DNA of 64,000 nt from Streptomyces sp. 11x1 (GCF_032598905.1 NZ_CP122458.1:8953001-9017000); one strand, 5' to 3'. Counted from the stretch's first letter, positions 45,565-54,862 are shown. Translations and numbers: made by a program. The notes: a model not told the origin generated them from the sequence alone.

Positions 45565-46812
45565 TTACCTGATCGCCTTGATCAGTTCACCATCGGCGGT
45601 GTCGCCGCTCAGCTCCCAGAAGAAGGTGCCGCCGAGGCCCTGCGCGTCCTTGTACGCCATCTTCCCCTTGATGGTCCGCGGGGTGTCGTAACTCCACCAG
45701 TCGTCACCGCACTTGGCGTACGCGGTGCCGCCGACGATCCCGTTGGCCGGGCACGTCTTCTTGAGCACCTTGTAGTCCTCGTAGCCCGCCTCGTACGTCC
45801 CCGCGGCCGGGCCGGTCGCCGTACCGCCGGGCGCGGACCGAGTCACCCCGGTCCAGCCGCGGCCGTAGAAGCCGATGCCGAGCAGCAGCTTGGAGGACGG
45901 GATGCCGAGGCCCTTCAGCTTCTGGATGGTGGCGGCGGTGTTGAAGTGCTTGTCGGCGATGCCCGGGTACGGGTACAGCGGCGAGTGCGGGGCGGTGGTC
46001 GCGTCCCAGGAGCCGAAGTAGTCGTAGGTCATCGGGTTGTACCAGTCGACGTACTTCGCGGCGCCCGCGTAGTCCGCCGCGTCGATCTTGCCGCCGGGCT
46101 TGGCGTCGGCCGTGATCGCTGCGGTGACGAGCTCCTTCTTGCCGAATCGTTTGCGCAGTGCGGCCATCAGCTCCTCGAAGGACTCGCTGCCGCTGGTGTC
46201 GCAGGTGAGGCCGCAGGCGTTGGGGTACTCCCAGTCGATGTCGATCCCGTCGAAGACGTCCTTCCAGCGGGAGTTCTCGACGAGGTCGTAGCAGGAGTTC
46301 GCGAAGGCCTCAGGGTCCTTCGCCGCCTCACCGAAGCCACCGGACCAGGTCCAGCCGCCGAACGACCAGACGATCTTGAGGTTCGGGTGCAGCTTCTTCA
46401 GCTTGCGCAGCTGGTTGAAGTTGCCGCTCAGCGGCTGGTCCGCGCTGTCCGCGACGCCGTCCACGGACTCCTCGGCGGTGAAGGGCTTGTCGGTGTCCGC
46501 CCAGGCGTCGCCGAGGGAGCACTTGCCGTCGACGACGTTTCCGAAGGCGTAGTTGATGTGCGTGAGCTTCTTCGCCGAGCCTGAGGTCTCGATGTTCTTG
46601 ACGTAGTACTTGCGGCCGTAGATGCCCCAGTCGATGAAGTAGCCGACGACCTTGGAAGGGGCCGCGCCGGGCGTGCGCTGCGGGGAGCCGGCCTCCGCCG
46701 GGGTGGCGGTCGCGGTGCCCGCTCCGGCGAGCAGTCCTGCGCCGAGAGTGGCGCAACACGTGGCGGCGACGAGCGTCCTGACGGGGACGCGGGGGCTGTG
46801 CGGTCTGAGCAT
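45565..46812 (-). CDS. Chitinase, glycoside hydrolase family 18
   Basis: A 415-residue secreted chitinase. The N-terminal signal (LVAATCCATLGAGLLAGAG, cleavage near TATATP) is followed directly by a GH18 catalytic domain containing the DGIDIDWEYP motif, whose Glu is the catalytic acid, WSFGGWTWSGGF and YNPMTYDYFG. No chitin-binding domain is present. The start is the ATG at 46812 with GGAG seven bases upstream. Its promoter has the direct-repeat layout typical of Streptomyces chitinases (46914-46946), implying induction by chitin through DasR. Confidence 0.95.
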   Translation of the reverse strand: MLRPHSPRVPVRTLVAATCCATLGAGLLAGAGTATATPAEAGSPQRTPGAAPSKVVGYFIDWGIYGRKYYVKNIETSGSAKKLTHINYAFGNVVDGKCSLGDAWADTDKPFTAEESVDGVADSADQPLSGNFNQLRKLKKLHPNLKIVWSFGGWTWSGGFGEAAKDPEAFANSCYDLVENSRWKDVFDGIDIDWEYPNACGLTCDTSGSESFEELMAALRKRFGKKELVTAAITADAKPGGKIDAADYAGAAKYVDWYNPMTYDYFGSWDATTAPHSPLYPYPGIADKHFNTAATIQKLKGLGIPSSKLLLGIGFYGRGWTGVTRSAPGGTATGPAAGTYEAGYEDYKVLKKTCPANGIVGGTAYAKCGDDWWSYDTPRTIKGKMAYKDAQGLGGTFFWELSGDTADGELIKAIR

Positions 46813-47169
46813 CGTGACTCCGGGGGAGGAGAGCGGGACGGGGAGGGTCCTGCCTGGACCTGCTGTGCCGAGGGGGGTGAACGCGGTGTCGCGTTGTTGG
46901 TGGAGAACGTAGAGGACTAGACCACTGGGGTCAATGGTTCGGACCAATTTGGGTGAGGGTGCGGCGGGCTCGAAAAGTGCCCGGATGAACGGTCGTTAAC
47001 CGGCGACTCGCTGCTCCGGATCGGGCATACTCCAAGCGCCACCGCCGCTGATCAGCGGCTTCCGCGATCCGGAGGAGGACCATCGGCTGTGGCACGTGTG
47101 ACCCGGCGGCACCACCCCATCCCCGGTGAAGTGTCCGCCGCCGTGCCCTACAGGGAGGAGAGCGTTGCC
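46813..47169. other. Divergent intergenic region, chitinase and acyl-CoA dehydrogenase
   Basis: Contains the chitinase promoter (46914-46946) and, nearer the acyl-CoA dehydrogenase, a 16-base perfect palindrome GCCGCTGATCAGCGGC (47044-47059). Confidence 0.75.
46914..46946 (-). promoter_or_regulatory. Chitinase promoter with direct repeats
   Basis: On the minus strand TGGTCCGAACC (46936-46946) and TGGTCTAGTCC (46914-46924) flank a TTGACC -35 element (46929-46934). Such paired 11-12 base repeats are characteristic of Streptomyces chitinase promoters, and TGGTCTAG resembles half of a DasR site. Confidence 0.8.
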
Positions 47170-48348
47170 ATGCCCGAGCGCGCCGCGCAGCCGGTGGACC
47201 GTCAACTGCCCACGGAAGAGGCCCGCGATCTGATCTCGCTCGTCCGTGAGATCGCGCAGCGGGAGATCGCCCCGCACGCGGCCGCGGAAGAGGACGCCGG
47301 CCGGTTCCCTCGCGAACTCTTCGGTCTGCTCTCCGAGTCGGGACTGCTCGGCCTGCCGTACGACGCGGAACACGGTGGCGGGGGCCAGCCGTACGAGGTC
47401 TATCTGCAGGCGCTGGAAGAGCTGGCCATGGCCCGTCTCACGGTCGGCCTCGGGGTCAGCGTCCACACCCTGGCCTGTCACGCCCTCGCCGACTACGGGA
47501 CCGAGGAGCAGCGGGCCGAGCATCTGCCGGCGATGCTGGGCGGCCGTCTGCTCGGCGCGTACTGCCTCTCCGAGCCCTCGTCCGGCTCGGACGCCGCGTC
47601 CCTGCGGACGAAGGCGGTACGGGAGGGCGAGGAGTGGGTGATCAGCGGCACCAAGGCGTGGATCACCCACGGCGGCAACGCCGACTTCTGCACGGTGATG
47701 GCCCGAACGGGCGGCGAGGGCTCCGGTTCCCGGGGCATCACGGCCTTCCTGGTGCCGGGGGACGCCGCGGGGCTGAGCGCCGCGGCACCGGAGAAGAAGA
47801 TGGGCATGAAGGGGTCACCCACCGCGCAGCTCCACTTCGACGGGGTGCGCGTCGCCGACAGCAGGCGCATCGGTGAGGAGGGCCAGGGCTTCGCGATCGC
47901 CCTGTCCGCGCTCGACTCCGGACGGCTCGGCATCGCGGCCTGCGCGATCGGCGTGGCCCAAGCGGCACTCGACGAAGCGGTCGCCTACGCCACCGGACGG
48001 CAGCAGTTCGGGCGCCCGATCTCCGACTTCCAGGGGCTGCGCTTCATGCTCGCGGACATGGCGACACAGGTGGAGGCGGGCCGCGCGCTCTACCTCACGG
48101 CGGCGCGACTGCGCGACGCGGGCAGGCCGTTCTCCCGGCAGGCGGCCATGGCGAAGCTGCTGTGCACCGACGCTGCGATGAAAGTCACCACGGACGCCGT
48201 TCAGATCCTCGGCGGGTACGGCTACACGACGGACTTCCCCGTCGAGCGGTACATGCGCGAGGCCAAGGTGCTCCAGATCGTCGAGGGAACCAATCAGATC
48301 CAGCGGATGGTCATCGCACGTCACCTCGCGGGGCCCGAGTCACGCTGA
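47170..48348 (+). CDS. Acyl-CoA dehydrogenase
   Basis: A 392-residue FAD-dependent dehydrogenase catalysing the first step of beta-oxidation or of branched-chain amino-acid degradation. The family fingerprints are present: YCLSEPSSGSDAA and WVISGTKAWITHG in the N-terminal and middle domains, ILGGYGYTTDFPVERYMRE near the C-terminus, and the catalytic Glu in VEGTNQIQR. Start ATG 47170 follows GGAGGAG. A 16-bp palindrome upstream may regulate it. Confidence 0.94.
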   Translation: MPERAAQPVDRQLPTEEARDLISLVREIAQREIAPHAAAEEDAGRFPRELFGLLSESGLLGLPYDAEHGGGGQPYEVYLQALEELAMARLTVGLGVSVHTLACHALADYGTEEQRAEHLPAMLGGRLLGAYCLSEPSSGSDAASLRTKAVREGEEWVISGTKAWITHGGNADFCTVMARTGGEGSGSRGITAFLVPGDAAGLSAAAPEKKMGMKGSPTAQLHFDGVRVADSRRIGEEGQGFAIALSALDSGRLGIAACAIGVAQAALDEAVAYATGRQQFGRPISDFQGLRFMLADMATQVEAGRALYLTAARLRDAGRPFSRQAAMAKLLCTDAAMKVTTDAVQILGGYGYTTDFPVERYMREAKVLQIVEGTNQIQRMVIARHLAGPESR

Positions 48349-48610
48349 ACGAACCACGGGAGAAGCCGGGCGCCCCGAACGGGTCCGCGCGGGTGCCGAA
48401 CTGGTCGAGACCGCTCGGCGGCGTCGCCAGTCGCACCCACTCCGGATCGTGACGCCCCGGCAGAGTGCGGCCCCGGTCGGCCCAAGTCCGCAGCAGAGCA
48501 CGGTAGATGGGCGGGTCCTGAAGCGGGGCCGACCCTTGCGGAAGCGATTCTGCCGAAGCCGGTACGAAGATGTGAAGCCGACTCCTGGTCACCGAAAAAG
48601 GTGGGGTCAT
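48311..48610 (-). CDS. Small hypothetical protein
   Basis: A 99-residue frame with conserved-looking segments (DPPIYRALLRTWADRGRTLPGR, DPEWVRLATPPSG) that I recall from small Streptomyces proteins of unknown role. It overlaps the 3' end of the acyl-CoA dehydrogenase gene on the opposite strand by 38 bases. No transmembrane or signal segment is seen. Start choice is weak (ATG 48610, poor ribosome binding site). Confidence 0.42.
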   Translation of the reverse strand: MTPPFSVTRSRLHIFVPASAESLPQGSAPLQDPPIYRALLRTWADRGRTLPGRHDPEWVRLATPPSGLDQFGTRADPFGAPGFSRGSFSVTRAPRGDVR

Positions 48611-48744
48611 ACCGGGCCAACGCGCACGAGGCCGCGCTGGTCACCGTTCCCGGGAATCGTGTCTGAGTTCGCGCCGGAACCGAACGGGGCAGGACGGGCC
48701 TGCCCGCCGGGCACGGAGGCGTCGGGCCCGACCGGGCCCTGAAT

Positions 48745-49202
48745 CAGGCGGCCTGGCGCTGATCGGCCTGGCTCTGCTCGGGCTGCTGACGCCGCATCAC
48801 CGGCACGCGGATCGGTCGCGAGCCCGGGCCGCCGACGTGCGAGAAGGGCTGGGTCCGCCAGTCGAGGCCCTGCGGGAGCGTCAACAGCAGCGCGGTGTCC
48901 TGCTCCTGAGCCTCGACGGACTCGTCCGCCGACCGGGCCTCGCTCGCCGAACGACCGGTGCCGGCACAGGCCGTGAGCCCGAAGGGGTTCCACGGCGACA
49001 CGACGCGCGCGTGCTCGGGGAGGCTGTCCTCCTCGGACAGCAGGGCGATGGGCTGAGCGCAGTCCGGGCAGATCACCCGGTACGTCTCGAAGGTGTCGTA
49101 CGCGTCGAACTCGTCGTCCGGTTCGACGCCCTCCGGCTCGGGCTCGATGACCGCCTGGAGTCGCTTGGGTGCGGTACGACCAGGGCGCTTAAGATTCTGC
49201 AT
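48745..49202 (-). CDS. Hypothetical protein with possible zinc motif
   Basis: A 152-residue soluble protein of unknown function, conserved in position in Streptomyces as far as I recall. The middle has VICPDCAQPIALL and later LTACAGTG, giving three cysteines that might bind zinc; the ends are Gln/Arg-rich and probably disordered. It starts at ATG 49202 with GGGGGAG upstream. It is divergent from the downstream Lrp gene. Confidence 0.72.
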
Positions 49203-49470
49203 GGGATTCTCCCCCTCGGGCTGGGCCGTGAAGGCACTGCGGCCTCGACCACAGCAAGCACTTCCCGCCCCGTCTCGGAGGTAATCACGAGATCATCACG
49301 AAGCCTGTTCGGGTGCTGTGGTCTTCGTCACATGCCGCTCGCAGGTGCCCCAGATGGTCCGGCTGTCACCCGTATGGCTCACAGGCGGTTCTCGGGCACA
49401 TCACGAACCGGGCATGACCTGCGCCGCTCAGGTATCGGAGGCGATCAACCGCCCTGTAGGTTCTTGCGCC

Positions 49471-49911
49471 ATGGAGGAGCTGGACCGACAGATCGTGCAG
49501 CTGCTCGTCGCGGACGGGCGGATGAGCTACACCGACCTGGGCAAGGCCACGGGCCTGTCCACGTCGGCGGTGCATCAGCGGGTGCGCCGACTCGAGCAGC
49601 GTGGCGTCATCCGGGGCTATGCCGCGGTCGTCGACCCGGAGGCCGTCGGGCTGCCGATGACCGCGTTCATCTCGGTCAAACCGTTCGATCCCAGCGCCCC
49701 CGACGACATCGCCGAACGCCTCGCGGGCGTCCCGGAGATCGAGGCCTGCCACAGCGTCGCCGGCGACGAGAACTACATCCTCAAGGTCCGCGTGGCGACC
49801 CCGCACGAGCTGGAGGAGCTGCTGGCGCGCCTGAGGTCGCTCGCCGGCGTCTCGACGCGGACGACGGTGGTGCTGTCCACTCCGTACGAGGCCAGGCCCC
49901 CGAGGATCTGA
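49471..49911 (+). CDS. Lrp/AsnC-family transcriptional regulator
   Basis: A 146-residue regulator with a winged helix-turn-helix (residues 1-60, MSYTDLGKATGLSTSAVHQRVRRLEQRG) and a RAM domain. It starts at ATG 49471. Family members sense amino acids. The heptanucleotide repeat (49951-50006) follows its stop. Confidence 0.92.
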   Translation: MEELDRQIVQLLVADGRMSYTDLGKATGLSTSAVHQRVRRLEQRGVIRGYAAVVDPEAVGLPMTAFISVKPFDPSAPDDIAERLAGVPEIEACHSVAGDENYILKVRVATPHELEELLARLRSLAGVSTRTTVVLSTPYEARPPRI

Positions 49912-50217
49912 CCGCCGCGGCACGGCCGCCGCCCGACTTCTCCTCGACCGCCTGCCGCCTGCCGCCTGCCGCCTGCCGCCTGCCGCCTGCCGCCTGCCGC
50001 CTGCCGTTTGTCTGGCATCTGTGCCGTCTGCCGGTCTGCCGCTCGTCGGTTCACTGCCGACTGCTCATCGCTGTGGGCAGTCGTTCCGGGCGATGGGGGC
50101 ACCTCCCGCTCGAGCGAAGTCGAGAGTGGGGAGGGGCGGGCGCAGCCGACAGCACCGGGTGCCTCGAAACACCGGCCCAAGTACGTCGCGGCAGCCGCCG
50201 CACGCGAGACTGTCCCC
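49912..50217. other. Intergenic region with heptanucleotide repeat
   Basis: Between lrp and the amidohydrolase gene. It holds eight copies of CCTGCCG (49951-50006) and no credible gene. Confidence 0.7.
49951..50006 (+). repeat. Heptanucleotide tandem repeat (CCTGCCG)8
   Basis: Eight perfect copies of a 7-base unit lie 39 bases past the lrp stop. On the minus strand the G-rich CGGCAGG series could form two-tier quadruplexes. Seven is not a multiple of three, so copy number changes would shift any frame, but no gene crosses it. It is a likely variable-number site. Confidence 0.93.
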
Positions 50218-51822
50218 ATGAGCGATCGCACAGCCCCGTCGAACACCGTGTTGCTCCGCGGTGGAGAAGTCCACAGCCCCGCCGACCCGTTCGCCACCGC
50301 GATGGTCGTGGAGCACGGCCAGATCGCCTGGGTCGGCTCCGAGGGCGCCGCCGACGCCTTCGCGGCCGGCGTCGACGAGGTGGTCGATCTCGAAGGGGCC
50401 CTGGTCACCCCGGCGTTCACCGACGCCCATGTGCATACCACCGCCACCGGCCTCGCGCTCACCGGCCTCGACCTCACCGCCGCCCCGTCCCTGGAGGCCG
50501 CGCTCGTTCTCGTACGGGAATTCGCCGCCGCGCGCCCCGGCGACCGCGTCCTCCTCGGTCACGGCTGGGACGCCGCCCGCTGGCCCGGGGGCCGCCCCCC
50601 GACCCGCGCCGAACTCGACGAGGCCACCGGCGGGCGCCCGCTCTACCTGAGCCGGATCGACGTCCACTCGGCCGTCGTCACCACCGCCCTGCTGGACATG
50701 GTCCCCGGCGCAGACACCTTCGAGGACGGCCCGCTCACCCGCGACGCCCACCACGCCGTACGCGCCACCGCCCTCGGCGCCATCACCCCCGCCCAGCGCA
50801 TCGAGGCCCAGCGCGCCTCCCTCGCCCACGCCGCCTCCCTCGGCATCGGCTCGCTGCACGAGTGTGCGGGCCCCGAGATCTCCTCCGAGGACGACTTCAC
50901 GGGGCTGCTGCGGCTCTCCGCCGAGGAACCCGGCCCGCGCGTCGTCGGCTACTGGGCGGAGCGCGACGTGGAGAAGGCGCGAGCCCTCGGCGCGGTCGGC
51001 GCCGCCGGCGACCTCTTCGTCGACGGCGCCCTCGGCTCGCACACGGCGTGCCTGCACGAGCCGTACGCCGACGCCGACCACACCGGCACGGCCTACCTGG
51101 ACGCCGTCGCCGTCGCCGCCCATGTGATCGCCTGCACCGAGGCGGGCCTCCAGGCGGGCTTCCACGCCATCGGGGACGCCGCGGTGGCCGCGGTGGTCGA
51201 GGGTGTGCGGATGGCGGCCGAGAAGGTCGGCCTGGCCCGGGTGCGGGCTGCCCGGCACCGGGTCGAGCACGCCGAGATGCTCACCCCGGACACCGTCGCC
51301 GCCTTCGCCGAACTCGGCCTCACCGCTTCCGTCCAGCCCGCGTTCGACGCGCTGTGGGGCGGGGAGGAGGGCATGTACGCCCAGCGGCTGGGCGTCGACC
51401 GTGCCCGCACCCTGAACCCGTTCGCGGCGCTGCTGCGGGCCGGGGTGCCCCTGGCGTTCGGGTCCGACAGTCCGGTCACGGCTCTGGACCCCTGGGGCAC
51501 CGTCCGGGCGGCGGCCTTCCACCGCACGCCGGAGCACCGGGTCTCCGTGCGTGCCGCGTTCACGGCGCACACACGGGGCGGCTGGCGGGCGATCGGACGC
51601 GACGACGCGGGCGTCCTCGTGCCGGGCGCTCCCGCGGACTACGCGGTGTGGCGCACCGGCGACCTCGTCGTCCAGGCCCCCGACGACCGCGTCGCCCGCT
51701 GGTCCACCGACCCTCGCTCCGGCACCCCCGGCCTGCCCGACCTGAGCCCCGGCTCCGACCTGCCCGTCTGTCTGCGGACCGTGGTCGCGGGGCGCACGGT
51801 TTTCGTACGGCCGGGCGAGTGA
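50218..51822 (+). CDS. Amidohydrolase family protein (amidohydrolase_3 type)
   Basis: A 534-residue metal-dependent hydrolase with the metal-binding DAHVH motif near residue 70 and the C-terminal FGSDSPV Asp site of the amidohydrolase_3 group. Members hydrolyse cyclic amides, N-acyl or aromatic compounds; substrate cannot be told. The start is ATG 50218; no Shine-Dalgarno is obvious. No signal peptide. It stands alone between lrp and ppm. Confidence 0.88.
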   Translation: MSDRTAPSNTVLLRGGEVHSPADPFATAMVVEHGQIAWVGSEGAADAFAAGVDEVVDLEGALVTPAFTDAHVHTTATGLALTGLDLTAAPSLEAALVLVREFAAARPGDRVLLGHGWDAARWPGGRPPTRAELDEATGGRPLYLSRIDVHSAVVTTALLDMVPGADTFEDGPLTRDAHHAVRATALGAITPAQRIEAQRASLAHAASLGIGSLHECAGPEISSEDDFTGLLRLSAEEPGPRVVGYWAERDVEKARALGAVGAAGDLFVDGALGSHTACLHEPYADADHTGTAYLDAVAVAAHVIACTEAGLQAGFHAIGDAAVAAVVEGVRMAAEKVGLARVRAARHRVEHAEMLTPDTVAAFAELGLTASVQPAFDALWGGEEGMYAQRLGVDRARTLNPFAALLRAGVPLAFGSDSPVTALDPWGTVRAAAFHRTPEHRVSVRAAFTAHTRGGWRAIGRDDAGVLVPGAPADYAVWRTGDLVVQAPDDRVARWSTDPRSGTPGLPDLSPGSDLPVCLRTVVAGRTVFVRPGE

Positions 51823-52418
51823 TCTCCCGGGGGACGCGGAGCCGATCATGGCCCGCCGAGGCACCGCGCGACCTGCGCATCCTCCCCTCCCACCAGGCAT
51901 GAGAGGCAATCTCCGCAGGTCAAACGGTGGTTGACAGTTGGCGGCAGGGGGCGGGTAGGTTCTGCCGGGTCCACCACCGGACGTCCGACCGGGGAACTTC
52001 CGCGCGGTCGCCGAAGCGCCGCTGGGTCAGGGGCGGTGTGCCGCACCGGCGCACCCTCACTGGGAGCCAGGCCCAGGGTCCGCGCTCCGGCGAGGGAACG
52101 TTCCGGCCCGGTCGGGTAGGTGCGACCCGGGTGGGGCCCGGACGCTCAGTAGACAACGGCTTTCGGTCGACCCGCAGCCAGCGGGCCCCAGGTCGGCCCG
52201 AAGGGCGTCGGGCCCCCATCCGTCGCAGGTGATTCCCCCCTCCGCCCGCGGCCTCGCAGGTCGTGCGAGGTCCTCTCCGGCGGCGCACGGGCTACGCAGA
52301 GCGCGCTCCCGCACACCCCCTGTTGAATCGACACCCCTCTGGACACCGGCCGACACTCCATCGCAGGCCGTGGCCACTATGGTGGTCCCCTGCGTACGGA
52401 GGACTTGAAGGGGCAGCA
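51823..52418. other. 596-base intergenic region, no gene seen
   Basis: No reading frame has normal codon bias. A TTGACA (51931) followed 19 bases later by TAGGTT is a weak promoter candidate. A short hairpin CTCGCA/TGCGAG lies at about 52252-52268. The ppm ribosome binding site GAAGGGG ends the region. Confidence 0.45.
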
Positions 52419-53237
52419 GTGAACGACGGCGACGGGACCCTCGCGGCTCAAGGCCAGGAGAGGCGGTTCGGCCCGCTCGGCACGGCCTTGGTGATCATCC
52501 CGACCTACAACGAGGCGGAGAACATCAAGGCGATCGTGGGCCGGGTGCGCAAGGCCGTTCCCGACGCGCACGTCCTGGTGGCCGACGACAACAGCCCCGA
52601 CGGCACCGGCAAGCTCGCCGACGAACTGGCCGTCGAGGACGACCAGGTCCAGGTGCTGCACCGCAAGGGCAAGGAGGGGCTCGGCGCGGCCTATCTCGCG
52701 GGCTTCCGCTGGGGCATGGAGAACGGCTACGGCGTCCTCATCGAGATGGACGCCGACGGCTCGCACCAGCCCGAGGAACTGCCCCGGCTGCTCACCGCGC
52801 TCAAGGGCGCCGACCTCGTCCTCGGTTCCCGTTGGGTGCCGGGCGGGCGCGTCGTGAACTGGCCCAGATCCCGCGAGTTCATCTCCCGCGGCGGCAGCCT
52901 CTACTCCCGGGTGCTGCTCGACGTCCCCGTGCGTGACGTCACCGGCGGCTACCGGGCGTTCCGCCGCGAGACCCTCGAAGGGCTCGGCCTCGACGAGGTC
53001 GCCTCGCAGGGGTACTGCTTCCAGGTCGACCTCGCCCGCCGCGCGATCAAGGCGGGCTACCACGTGGTCGAGGTGCCCATCACCTTCGTCGAGCGCGAGT
53101 TGGGCGACTCCAAGATGAGCCGGGACATCCTCGTCGAGGCGCTCTGGCGGGTCACGGCGTGGGGTGTCGGGGAGCGGGTCGGCAAGGTGCTGGGGCGGGA
53201 CGGGAAGCTGCCGGGGCGGGACGACCGAAAGCCCTGA
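52419..53237 (+). CDS. ppm1: Polyprenol monophosphomannose synthase
   Basis: A 272-residue family 2 glycosyltransferase, the catalytic domain of Ppm1, which transfers mannose from GDP-mannose to polyprenol phosphate for glycoprotein and lipid mannosylation. The N-terminal LVIIPTYNEAENI, the DxD motif in IEMDADGSHQPEE and the substrate loop RRETLEGLGLDEVASQG are visible. The start is GTG 52419 after GAAGGGG. fxsA follows after 45 bases. Confidence 0.95.
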   Translation: MNDGDGTLAAQGQERRFGPLGTALVIIPTYNEAENIKAIVGRVRKAVPDAHVLVADDNSPDGTGKLADELAVEDDQVQVLHRKGKEGLGAAYLAGFRWGMENGYGVLIEMDADGSHQPEELPRLLTALKGADLVLGSRWVPGGRVVNWPRSREFISRGGSLYSRVLLDVPVRDVTGGYRAFRRETLEGLGLDEVASQGYCFQVDLARRAIKAGYHVVEVPITFVERELGDSKMSRDILVEALWRVTAWGVGERVGKVLGRDGKLPGRDDRKP

Positions 53238-53282
53238 TCTCCCCTTATCCCGTGCTGAGCCCGGGCCAGGCACACTGGGAGC

Positions 53283-53888
53283 ATGACGACTGGCGTTCCG
53301 TCCTCGACCCACCCTGTCCGGCCCCGGCGTTCCCGGCTGCGCACGTTCCTGCCGCTGGGCGTCGCCGCATGGCTGGTGCTGGAGATCTGGCTGCTCACGG
53401 TGGTCGCGGGCGCGGCCGGCGGGTTCACGGTCTTCCTGCTGCTCGTTGCCGGCTTCGTCAGCGGCTCGGCCGTGGTGAAGCGGGCCGGGCGGCGGGCGTT
53501 CCGGGTGCTGTCCGAGACGCTGCAACAGCAGCAGGGTGGGGCGGCCCCAGCGGGAGCGGGACCCGGATCCGGACCCGGCTCAGGAAAGAGCGAGGGCAAC
53601 GGCTTCCTGATGCTGGGCGGCCTGCTGCTGATGCTGCCCGGGCTGGTCTCGGACGCGGTGGGGCTGGTGCTGTTGATCCCGCCGGTGCAGAGGGCGTTGG
53701 GGCGCTACACGGAGCGGACCTTCGAGCGGAAGATTCGTGAGGCGAGTTCGGGTTCTCTCGGGGATGCGTTCCAGCAGGCGCGGATGCACCGGCCCGACGG
53801 CAAGGTCGTGCAGGGGGAGGTCATCCGGGACGACGAGGGCTCCGGGGGTTCTGGAGACCTGCCGCCCCGTCCGCCGCTGAGCCGCTGA
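53283..53888 (+). CDS. fxsA: FxsA-family membrane protein
   Basis: A 201-residue membrane protein of the FxsA family: LAAWLVLEIWLLTVV-type first helix, then VFLLLVAGFVSGSAVVKR and FLMLGGLLLMLPGLVSDAVGLVLLIP. E. coli FxsA relates to phage exclusion by membrane effects; in actinobacteria it sits between ppm and rbpA and has no agreed function. The C-terminal third is a hydrophilic, Arg/Gly-rich tail. Confidence 0.92.
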   Translation: MTTGVPSSTHPVRPRRSRLRTFLPLGVAAWLVLEIWLLTVVAGAAGGFTVFLLLVAGFVSGSAVVKRAGRRAFRVLSETLQQQQGGAAPAGAGPGSGPGSGKSEGNGFLMLGGLLLMLPGLVSDAVGLVLLIPPVQRALGRYTERTFERKIREASSGSLGDAFQQARMHRPDGKVVQGEVIRDDEGSGGSGDLPPRPPLSR

Positions 53889-53904
53889 GCCACTTCCTCG
53901 CCCC

Positions 53905-54107
53905 CGCCGCCCCTACCCGTCCCATCCCCAGGGGCTGCGCCCCTATGACCCTCATCCGCGGGTCCGGTGGGGGCTGGTCGCGCAGTTCCCCGCGCCCCTG
54001 AAAAGCAGGGGCTGCGCCCCGTGCTTTTCAGGCCCGCAGCCCTTCGCTTTCTGGGCCGCGGGTGCCTGCAGCTTTCAGGGGCGCGAGGAACTGCGCGAGA
54101 AGCCCCA
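53905..54107. repeat. Dispersed repeat cluster between fxsA and rbpA
   Basis: CGCCGCCCCTACCCGTCCCATC (53910 region) is a variant of the long 39655 arm. TCGCGCAGTTCCCCGCGCCCC (53975) and its inverse near 54075-54100 are units of the dispersed family. Together these show the same element twice in this window, here partly rearranged. Confidence 0.8.
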
Positions 54108-54143
54108 CCCACCCGCACCCGACAACGCACTACGCAGGTCAAA

Positions 54144-54183
54144 GACCGCGGGCGCCGTACAGGTTCGTACGGCGCCCGCGGTC
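54144..54183 (-). terminator. Terminator downstream of rbpA
   Basis: GACCGCGGGCGCCGTAC and GTACGGCGCCCGCGGTC form a perfect 17-bp stem with a six-base loop, 39 bases past the rbpA stop on the minus strand, followed by a short T tract. Confidence 0.85.
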
Positions 54184-54221
54184 ATCGGTTGCGCTGTCGG
54201 TCCGCCCGGCCCCCGGAGGGG

Positions 54222-54596
54222 TTACGCGGACTTGCGGCTGTCTCGCGGATGCACCGCGATGTTCATCGCGCCGGAGCGGAGAACCGCCAGGCGCTCTTCG
54301 AGGACCTCTTCGAGTTCCTCACGCGTGCGCCGCTCCATCAGCATGTCCCAATGTGTACGCGCGGGCTTGGCCTTCTTTTCCTCAGGGCCGTCGCCGTCCA
54401 CGAGGAGTGCCTGGGCCCCGCAGACCTTGCACTCCCACTCCGGCGGAATCTCCGCCTCGACCGAGAAGGGCATCTCGAAGCGGTGCCCCTTCTCGCATGC
54501 GTACTCCACGGCCTGGCGCGGAGCCAAGTCGATGCCGCGGTCCGTCTCGTAGCTGGTCACCACGAGGCGCGTGCCGCGAAGAGCTCGCTCACTCAT
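54222..54596 (-). CDS. rbpA: RNA polymerase-binding protein RbpA
   Basis: A 124-residue actinobacterial transcription factor that binds RNA polymerase and the principal sigma factor and stabilises the open complex. The N-terminal ALRGTRLVV segment, the zinc-binding CEKGH and CKVCG pairs and the C-terminal sigma-interacting helix (HWDMLMERRTREELEEVLEERLAVLR) all match RbpA. A sigma-R promoter lies about 60 bases upstream. Confidence 0.97.
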   Translation of the reverse strand: MSERALRGTRLVVTSYETDRGIDLAPRQAVEYACEKGHRFEMPFSVEAEIPPEWECKVCGAQALLVDGDGPEEKKAKPARTHWDMLMERRTREELEEVLEERLAVLRSGAMNIAVHPRDSRKSA

Positions 54597-54657
54597 GAAT
54601 CGTGCCTCCCGGGCTTGTCGCCCACAGGACAGGTGTCGCTGTCGTCGTCATCCGGTC

Positions 54658-54684
54658 AACGTCCGGTCGGCGGTAAAGATTCCC
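54658..54684 (-). promoter_or_regulatory. Sigma-R promoter of rbpA
   Basis: On the minus strand GGGAAT is followed by exactly 18 bases and then GTT, the GGAAT-N18-GTT consensus of the thiol-stress sigma factor SigR. rbpA is a recognised member of the SigR regulon. Confidence 0.85.
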
Positions 54685-54862
54685 GTTCCGTGTCCCGTTC
54701 CGGGTCATGCGTCGCCGTCGTAGCCGCCCTTGTTGTACCCACCGGCGCCCGGTTTGTCACATCTGGCAGCAGATGTCACCCAGCGTTTCGGCATCTTTGA
54801 CGCGCAGTAACGGTACGCCAGGCAGGCCAAACGCGTACACTACAGCTCTTTCGCTTCCGGCG

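Noticed and set aside
49951..50006. CRISPR array
   Set aside because: The units are seven bases with no spacers, and no cas genes are nearby.
51931..51961. TTGACA and TAGGTT promoter
   Set aside because: The spacer is 19 bases and no gene follows nearby; noted in the intergenic entry only.
51823..52418. Small genes between amidohydrolase and ppm
   Set aside because: Several short frames exist on both strands, but none has Streptomyces codon bias or a ribosome binding site.
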